Shown one piece after another: positions 16,275-20,447 of a DNA stretch of 20,447 nt. The DNA comes from a virus. Location of the stretch: positions 1-20,447 of the IMG/VR virus record IMGVR_UViG_3300005294_000078. One strand, given 5' to 3'. A model generated the notes under the pieces. That model did not search any database. It was given only the letters and a program-made list of their open reading frames with translations, and was not told the origin of the DNA. Every line of letters begins with the position of its first letter. Positions within the stretch are counted from its first letter, which is position 1. A program made the translations under genes and the position numbers.

Positions 16275-16599
16275 TTTTCATACTGTAATCGCCGCTCGGA
16301 CCAGCCACGCCCTTCTTGCCCGGCCCAAGCCCGCCACGCGCGCGCCTGATCCCGCCGCCACCGCCACGGATCTGCGACAGCGGGTTGCCGGGGCCACGCT
16401 TGCCGTAATGGCCCATCGCGCGGTGCAACGGGTCACCCGGCGTCATGGTGTTCTTCAGCCCCGTGTGCGGCGTGCTCAGCTGCTGGTGTTTGGCGTTTTT
16501 ACCGCCACCGACATACGTGGTTTCGGCGCCGCCGCCTCCACCGCCACCCATGCCGAACAACATGCCGCCCACGCCAGAGCCAAATGACGGGAGTGCCAT
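16264..16599 (-). CDS. Gly-rich small protein, 111 aa
   Basis: This low-complexity protein contains three Gly runs (GMGGGGGGGAETTYVGGG, and later QIRGGGGGIRRARGG) with a more ordered middle (TPHTGLKNTMTPGDPLHRAM). It is basic in the second half. A strong GGAGGG site stands five bases before the ATG. The gene starts one base after the previous stop (TGATATG). It overlaps the 53-aa gene by eleven bases at its 3' end. I recognise no family. The early SGVGGMLFGMGGG stretch could insert in or line a membrane only if it were longer and more hydrophobic, so I do not claim this. It may be a minor virion or assembly protein. Confidence 0.72.
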   Translation of the reverse strand: MALPSFGSGVGGMLFGMGGGGGGGAETTYVGGGKNAKHQQLSTPHTGLKNTMTPGDPLHRAMGHYGKRGPGNPLSQIRGGGGGIRRARGGLGPGKKGVAGPSGDYSMKNEF

Positions 16600-16600
16600 A

Positions 16601-16810
16601 TCAACCCTCCTCTTTGAATAACTTCGCGCGCACGGCGGCGTCCTTGGATTCCAGCAGCTTGCGTAGCGCCACGGTGCGCTCCGGGTTGCGCGGCAGGTCC
16701 CTGACCATCTCGTCGGCCAACGCGGAAAACCGCTGACTGATCGCCGCGAGATGCGACGGCAGATGCGCGTAGGTGAAAAACTGCAGAATCCGCTCCGTGA
16801 CCTCGGGCAT
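16601..16810 (-). CDS. Acb2/Tad1-hairpin-like small protein (tentative), 69 aa
   Basis: The protein is MPEVTERILQFFTYAHLP, then HLAAISQRFSALADEMVRDL, then PRNPERTVALRKLLESKDAA and a short charged end. A loop with F.Y..LP precedes two helices joined by a P.NPERT turn. This F-x-Y...F..LA..(V/I)...LP...ER(T/S).AL.KL...AAVRA order resembles small phage proteins grouped with the Acb2/Tad1 hairpin domain, some of which bind cyclic nucleotides and block CBASS or Thoeris defence. The resemblance is from memory and no cyclic-nucleotide residues are proven. The ATG at 16810 lies one base after the preceding stop. A longer upstream frame is Arg-rich shadow. It could instead be a head-assembly protein, given its place in the late operon. 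Confidence 0.7.
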   Translation of the reverse strand: MPEVTERILQFFTYAHLPSHLAAISQRFSALADEMVRDLPRNPERTVALRKLLESKDAAVRAKLFKEEG

Positions 16811-16811
16811 G

Positions 16812-17006
16812 TCAGGTCCCGCAGATGCCGTAGGTGCTGGCTGGCTTCTTCTCCGGGTTCCAGTCCGTGCGGCGGATCGACTTACCCTTGGGGTAGTGGC
16901 GTGACGATCCGGTGGGGCCCGAGTTCTCGCCACCCGACCCGCCGCCGGATGCTTTCATGCTGGTACCGGAGCCCGACGACTCCGTCTTATCGCCTGAATT
17001 AACCAT
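16812..17006 (-). CDS. Ser/Gly-rich small protein after the portal, 64 aa
   Basis: The ATG at 17006 lies eight bases inside the end of the portal gene and is served by a clear AGGAG at 17013-17017 with six bases of spacing. This is why I prefer it over a longer frame within the portal gene. Residues 1-36 are Ser/Gly-rich (SGSGTSMKASGGGSGG) and probably unfolded. The basic end (HYPKGKSIRRTDWNPEKKP) finishes in YGICGT. No family is recognised. A flexible linker plus a short basic anchor would suit a small head or portal-associated protein, but this is a guess from composition and position. Confidence 0.72.
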   Translation of the reverse strand: MVNSGDKTESSGSGTSMKASGGGSGGENSGPTGSSRHYPKGKSIRRTDWNPEKKPASTYGICGT

Positions 17007-19233
17007 GTGGTGCTCCTGATCCTTGTGAGAACGCGTTGAACGACGGTGGCCGGGCGGGTCCCGGCTGGCGTGACTGGCCTCCCTGGGCCTGGCTCCCGGT
17101 TGACGGTCTCGCTGGCCCTTGCGGCCCAGGTGGGCCTTGTGGCGCCTTCTCCTCGCCGGGTTTTTGAGCTTGTTCCTGCCCCGGCGGACCCGGTGCCGGG
17201 GCGCCGACGGACTGGGCATGCGCCTGAACGGCCATTCCCGCCGCCTGGAGGCGCTTCTGGGCGTCCATCTGGGCTTGCAGGGTCTGGTCGTCGGGTACGA
17301 TGTCGTCGGGCAGCCCCATGCCCTCGGAGATGGCGCGCAGCAGGCGCGCCCTGCCGATCTCGCCGATGATGGGACCGTCGATGGGGTTGGCGGTGATCTG
17401 CAGGAACTGTAGCTGACGCTGGCGCTCGGTTTCTTTTTGAGCGGAAACCTTACTCCCCAGGACCTGGACCTGCTCCTGACCCGTCAACAGGTCCGAGGTG
17501 TCGGTCAGCATGATCATCTCATGCAGCGCCTCGATCAGCGGCTCCAGGACGTTGGTGTCCACGTTCGCCGCGACGGTCTGCAACACCTTCGCCGCGTTGT
17601 TCATGAGCATGGACAGGCCCGAGGCTGTTCGTCCCGCGCCGCCCGACAGGCTTTCGCCCGTCAGATACCTGGGAATGGCCGATTGTTCGTCGGCCATCAC
17701 GTTCATCGCGTTGATGACACCCAGTAACTCCTGGGTGTTCGACGTGGGTTGGAAGAACGTGACGGGTTCACGTTGATTACCCAGCGGATCGCCCTGCACG
17801 TGCCATCGTTTCCAGGGATACAACTCGTCGCCGTTCTCGGTGGGCGAGACCATCTCGTCGTTGACGATGACCTGGGGTCCCGAACTTATCGAGAGGTTGT
17901 TCACCAGCGCCCGGTAAGCCGCGTTGGCGACCTCCTGGATATCCTCCAGGATATCCGGCAGGGCGTGCCCGGCGATGGTGCCGGGGACTTTCTCGAAACT
18001 GGTGAGATAAAACGGATGGCGTTGTCTTGGAGACGGGTTGATCTGCGTCTTGATGGTCCACCGGCCCACCACCCAACTCTGGATCATGTATTCACGGTCC
18101 GAATCGGGGATGAGTTTGGGACTCACGCCCTCGTCGAGCAGGGTCTGACCCTGCACGTTGCCGTGGAACTCGATGCCCTCGATGTACTGGGACCGGTTCA
18201 AACTTGGGTCCTCACGACCTTCGTTGATGGCCTGCTCCGGGTCCGGCGCGTCCAACCACTCGCGTAACCCATGGGCGTAATCGGTCAGCGCGTTGCGCAC
18301 CGCCGTCTCGTCATAGCCCGGCACGCCCAGCACATCGTTCAGATCGGCGCGCGTGTATCTCACACGCTGGATGATGGCCGCGTCGGACAGCGCCGAGGCG
18401 CCGGGGGACCAGTAAATATCGAACGGATTGACCCGTTCCCAGAACATCACCGGCTTGTTCTGCAGGCTGGGCCGTCTGTCCAGCCAGGTCAGCCGGGGCA
18501 CCATGCGCACCACGGGACCTTTCATCACCGCGTAGGGGAACAAAGGCAGATCTTGCAGGAATTCCCCCATGGCCTCGTAAAAACCGCCCGCCTGGAGGAT
18601 ATCGTCCATCTTGTCGGTCGCCGCCTGGGCCTGGGTCATGGCGTTGCGGCGCGATGCCTGTTGCGCGGCGTGCAACAGGTTCACGTAGCGCATGTGAACC
18701 TGGTTCTCCTCGACCGGCTGGCCCGACATCTGGAGCGTCTGGACCTCGGTGGATATCAACTGGAGTATGCTGGTGCGTATCTCAGGCGGGATCGGCGGGT
18801 CGGCGATGGCCCTGAGTTGCCAGGGGCGCTCGGTGCCCAGGTAGACGTCCCTGAGCAAGGCGGTGGCGCCGCGACATTTATTCGCTACCTGCCTGGAATA
18901 GACCTCCGAGCCACCAAAAGCCTGGATCTGGGACAGTTTCTCGGCGTCGTACTTGCCCTCGAACATGCGTTGGGCGCGCAGGAGCCGCTGATTGAGCGGA
19001 TTATTACCCTGATTGCGATGGTTTCTGAATATGAACCATTGCTGGCGTATCCAGGACCCCAGATCGGGCGTCTCCAGGCGTTTGGAGCCGCTTATTCTTC
19101 GAGTATTCGCCTCCTGGTCGCGCCGGTCCAGTTGCGAGGGGGAGATGACACGCAGAAAGCCGCCGTTGTCGCCCGCCGAGCGCGCCTGGGCGGGGTAAGA
19201 CGACGACGACAAACCTGCTTGGGCCAATGGCAA
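16999..19233 (-). CDS. Portal protein, 744 aa
   Basis: This is the dodecameric DNA gate of the head. Residues about 50-100 read LGSWIRQQWFIFRNHRNQGN and RLLRAQRMFEGKYD, with SEVYSRQVANKCRGATALLR next, as in large podovirus portals. The middle carries RVNPFDIYWSPGA and the long wing region. Residues about 470-600 show the conserved IPRYLTGESL..GAGRTASG, then SMLMNNAAKVLQTVAANVD and a PLIEALHEMIM helix. A helical barrel-like part and a Gly/Pro/Gln-rich tail with collagen-like triplets (GPPGPQGPARP) finish it. The length matches P22 and N4 portals (over 700). The start is TTG at 19233 with GAGGGGG at 19242-19248; no in-frame ATG upstream is available. It is the first gene of the late operon. Confidence 0.9.
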   Translation of the reverse strand: MPLAQAGLSSSSYPAQARSAGDNGGFLRVISPSQLDRRDQEANTRRISGSKRLETPDLGSWIRQQWFIFRNHRNQGNNPLNQRLLRAQRMFEGKYDAEKLSQIQAFGGSEVYSRQVANKCRGATALLRDVYLGTERPWQLRAIADPPIPPEIRTSILQLISTEVQTLQMSGQPVEENQVHMRYVNLLHAAQQASRRNAMTQAQAATDKMDDILQAGGFYEAMGEFLQDLPLFPYAVMKGPVVRMVPRLTWLDRRPSLQNKPVMFWERVNPFDIYWSPGASALSDAAIIQRVRYTRADLNDVLGVPGYDETAVRNALTDYAHGLREWLDAPDPEQAINEGREDPSLNRSQYIEGIEFHGNVQGQTLLDEGVSPKLIPDSDREYMIQSWVVGRWTIKTQINPSPRQRHPFYLTSFEKVPGTIAGHALPDILEDIQEVANAAYRALVNNLSISSGPQVIVNDEMVSPTENGDELYPWKRWHVQGDPLGNQREPVTFFQPTSNTQELLGVINAMNVMADEQSAIPRYLTGESLSGGAGRTASGLSMLMNNAAKVLQTVAANVDTNVLEPLIEALHEMIMLTDTSDLLTGQEQVQVLGSKVSAQKETERQRQLQFLQITANPIDGPIIGEIGRARLLRAISEGMGLPDDIVPDDQTLQAQMDAQKRLQAAGMAVQAHAQSVGAPAPGPPGQEQAQKPGEEKAPQGPPGPQGPARPSTGSQAQGGQSRQPGPARPPSFNAFSQGSGAPHG

Positions 19234-19321
19234 CGGATTTGCCCCCTCTATGAACTACCATTAGCGTATAAATCGCTTATGTGGCAACCATATAGCGGGT
19301 CAACCCCCCGCGAGGACCACC
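19234..19321. promoter_or_regulatory. Divergent intergenic region with candidate late promoter
   Basis: This 88-bp spacer separates the minus-strand portal operon from the plus-strand terminase module and is AT-richer than its surroundings (around 19261-19295). On the minus strand TTGACC (19298-19303) and CATAAG (19276-19281) are 16 bases apart, a fair -35/-10 pair for the portal operon. On the plus strand GTATAAAT at about 19266 could serve as a -10 box, but I see no good -35 at the right distance. The ribosome site GAGGA for the terminase lies at its right end. Promoter activity is inferred. Confidence 0.5.
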
Positions 19322-20017
19322 ATGGGTAGCGAAACCAACCCTTTCGGTGCCTGGATCAGGCATGAAAAACCCATGCTGGTGTCCGAGACGCCAGTGGAAA
19401 TGACGGTGGATATCTCTGGGGACGGTACATCTCCGCTGAACGAGGTGGACTCGGAAGAACGGGCGGACCAGGAGGTGATCAATGGGGTCGTCGACGCCAC
19501 TTCCGTCCTCGCCGAGGTTCCGGCTTTCACGCCCCAGGTATTATATGCGTTTTGTACCGACGTGGCCCAGAATGTGCACACCTACGCGCAGATCGCCCTC
19601 AGGTATGGGTTCGTCGACGTGGCGCAGATGGCGGAATTTCTACGCGATCAGCACGTCATCCGCAGGCGTATCAAGGAGTACAAGGCGGTCTGGGAAAGCG
19701 ACACCAACGTACGCGAGCGGATACGCGAGCTATCTGGTCACGCGGTGCTGGCGGCGCTGCCGACGACGGCTCAGATCATGCTGGACGCCAAACAACCGGC
19801 GAACACCCGCATCGACGCGGTGAAGCAGCACGCGATCATGGCCGGGGCCCAGGCGAGCGGGATCGGCGCGGCGGCGGCGGGCGCGGGCGGCGGTCCGAGC
19901 GCCGCCAGGTTCTCCATCCAGATCATGTTCGCCAATTCGGGCAAGACCGAGACGTTCACCACCATCCAGGCCGAGCCCGTGAAACAGGACGACCGCGATA
20001 TCGTGGTCCCGCCCTAA
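19322..20017 (+). CDS. Probable terminase small subunit, 231 aa
   Basis: The small terminase recognises phage DNA and starts packaging. Residues 84-110 contain a helix-turn-helix-like part (HTYAQIALRYGFVDVAQMAEF). A charged helical segment (RRRIKEYKAVWE, RERIRELSG) follows, then ALPTTAQIMLDAKQPANTRI and DAVKQHAIMAGAQ, a pattern common in phage small terminase proteins. An Ala/Gly linker (176-196) leads to a short beta C-terminus (RFSIQIMFANSGKTETFTT) that could bind the large subunit or portal. The ATG has GAGGA upstream. It is encoded divergently from the portal. The family is assigned by pattern and context; a different DNA-binding protein cannot be excluded. The large subunit would be expected further to the right. 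Confidence 0.75.
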   Translation: MGSETNPFGAWIRHEKPMLVSETPVEMTVDISGDGTSPLNEVDSEERADQEVINGVVDATSVLAEVPAFTPQVLYAFCTDVAQNVHTYAQIALRYGFVDVAQMAEFLRDQHVIRRRIKEYKAVWESDTNVRERIRELSGHAVLAALPTTAQIMLDAKQPANTRIDAVKQHAIMAGAQASGIGAAAAGAGGGPSAARFSIQIMFANSGKTETFTTIQAEPVKQDDRDIVVPP

Positions 20018-20018
20018 G

Positions 20019-20321
20019 ATGACCCGCCTGCCGGGAGGGCCGATCACCAGGGACCGGGCGCGGGGGACGCAAAAGGATCGTTACCCGCTCGATCCGGCGA
20101 TGATGGCGCGATCATGCCGGAAACTGGCGCGGGACATGCGGGCGGAAGCGGCGCTGGGGCGCCCGCCCATTTCATTACGCTCGTTCCACGGCGAGGTCAG
20201 GCGCTATATCAGCCGGGCCGACGCGGCGGCGAGCATGGACAAACAGGCGGAACGGTGGGAGCGGGAAGCCTCGGGCGGCGAGCGCAACACCGAGGACCGC
20301 GACAAACTGGGAATGTATTGA
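20019..20321 (+). CDS. Basic phage protein of unknown function, 100 aa
   Basis: The protein starts two bases after the terminase stop and is thus probably co-transcribed. The start is basic (RLPGGPITRDRARGTQKDRY), the middle is helical (ARSCRKLARDMRAEAALG), and the end is charged and helical (ASMDKQAERWEREASGG). I see no known domain, signal peptide or membrane segment. The Arg-rich N-terminus might contact DNA, as a packaging helper would. The weak ribosome site suggests coupled translation. The codon pattern resembles that of the neighbours, which supports coding. Confidence 0.68.
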   Translation: MTRLPGGPITRDRARGTQKDRYPLDPAMMARSCRKLARDMRAEAALGRPPISLRSFHGEVRRYISRADAAASMDKQAERWEREASGGERNTEDRDKLGMY

Positions 20322-20390
20322 AGCGCGGGTCGAGCCGGGCCGGTACCACCGAAGGTGGGAACGGCGGCGAGGTAACATGGGCGAGGAGAT

Positions 20391-20447
20391 ATGAGCATGG
20401 TGCGGGTCGAGCGGGTCGAGCGGGTCGAGCGGGTCGAGCGGGTCGAG
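20391..20447 (+). CDS. Start of a third plus-strand gene, cut by the right edge
   Basis: An ATG at 20391 follows GAGGAG closely, and a second in-frame ATG is at 20397. The frame continues as MSMVRVERVERVERVE to the edge, with the 9-bp DNA repeat giving RVE triplets. The next gene after a small terminase is often the large terminase, but nothing visible identifies it. The sequence could also be the repeat itself with no gene. Only the start and the repeat can be described. Confidence 0.4.
   Translation, partial: MSMVRVERVERVERVERVE
20403..20447 (+). repeat. Five perfect tandem copies of a 9-bp unit
   Basis: The unit CGGGTCGAG is repeated exactly five times from 20403 to the last base of the window, so the array may continue beyond it. 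A single separate copy lies at 20326-20334, in the spacer between the two plus-strand genes. The unit is a multiple of three bases, so the repeat keeps an open frame. Confidence 0.9.

Noticed and set aside
16811-16933. A 41-residue N-terminal extension of the Acb2-like protein
   Set aside because: It covers the body of the Ser/Gly-rich gene in another frame and is Arg/Pro-rich. The ATG at 16810 directly follows the upstream stop.
20346-20358. A small hairpin CCACC-GAA-GGTGG after the 100-aa gene
   Set aside because: The stem is only five base pairs with a three-base loop and there is no T-run, so a terminator cannot be supported.
1-20447. tRNA or rRNA genes
   Set aside because: I saw no tRNA-like cloverleaf arms and no rRNA-like stretch outside the dense coding; spacers are too short to hold one.

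Overview
The window is part of a tailed double-stranded DNA phage genome (or prophage), GC-rich, with tightly packed genes and Shine-Dalgarno-type ribosome sites, so the host is a bacterium. Nothing here fixes the host further. Recognisable genes are a small-terminase-like protein, a large portal protein, a scaffold, an HK97-fold-like major capsid protein, a short adaptor-like protein and several long fibres. There is no tail-tube, tail-terminator or tape-measure gene among them. With a P22/N4-sized portal next to scaffold and coat, this suggests a short-tailed (podovirus-like) virion; that is an inference from gene content. No large terminase, lysis, replication or integration gene lies inside the window.

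Layout. From about 19.23 kb down to the left edge every gene is on the minus strand. In transcription order: portal; two short proteins of 64 and 69 aa (the second resembles the Acb2/Tad1-type hairpin proteins); a Gly-rich 111-aa protein; a 53-aa protein; a 90-aa protein; scaffold; major capsid protein; a strong UUCG hairpin; five small Lys-rich proteins sharing a [F/Y/L/M]xxGGxV(K) motif; an adaptor-like protein; a 438-aa fibre ending in an S74 intramolecular chaperone; a 113-aa beta-sandwich-like protein; a 2090-aa collagen-containing fibre with a second S74 chaperone; three small unknowns (117, 75, 124 aa); a 224-aa probable virion protein; and a third fibre that runs off the left edge. Nearly all of these genes touch through ATGA, GTGA or TGATG overlaps or gaps of a few bases. 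The region therefore looks like one long translationally coupled late operon. The only sizeable internal breaks are the hairpin spacer after the capsid gene and the short spacer before it.

A short AT-richer divergent spacer (19234-19321) separates this operon from a plus-strand module: the likely small terminase, a 100-aa unknown, and the first codons of a third gene that enters a 9-bp tandem repeat at the right edge.

How the genes work together. The small terminase would start packaging, the portal forms the DNA gate, the scaffold and capsid protein build the shell, and the adaptor and 224-aa protein probably close the neck. The three fibres, which share DP..AxxKxYVD and GDTMTG modules, would recognise the host surface. 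The least explained parts are the block of five Lys-rich GGxV proteins, the Acb2-like protein inside the head operon, and the recently duplicated ABAB repeat in the left-hand fibre.
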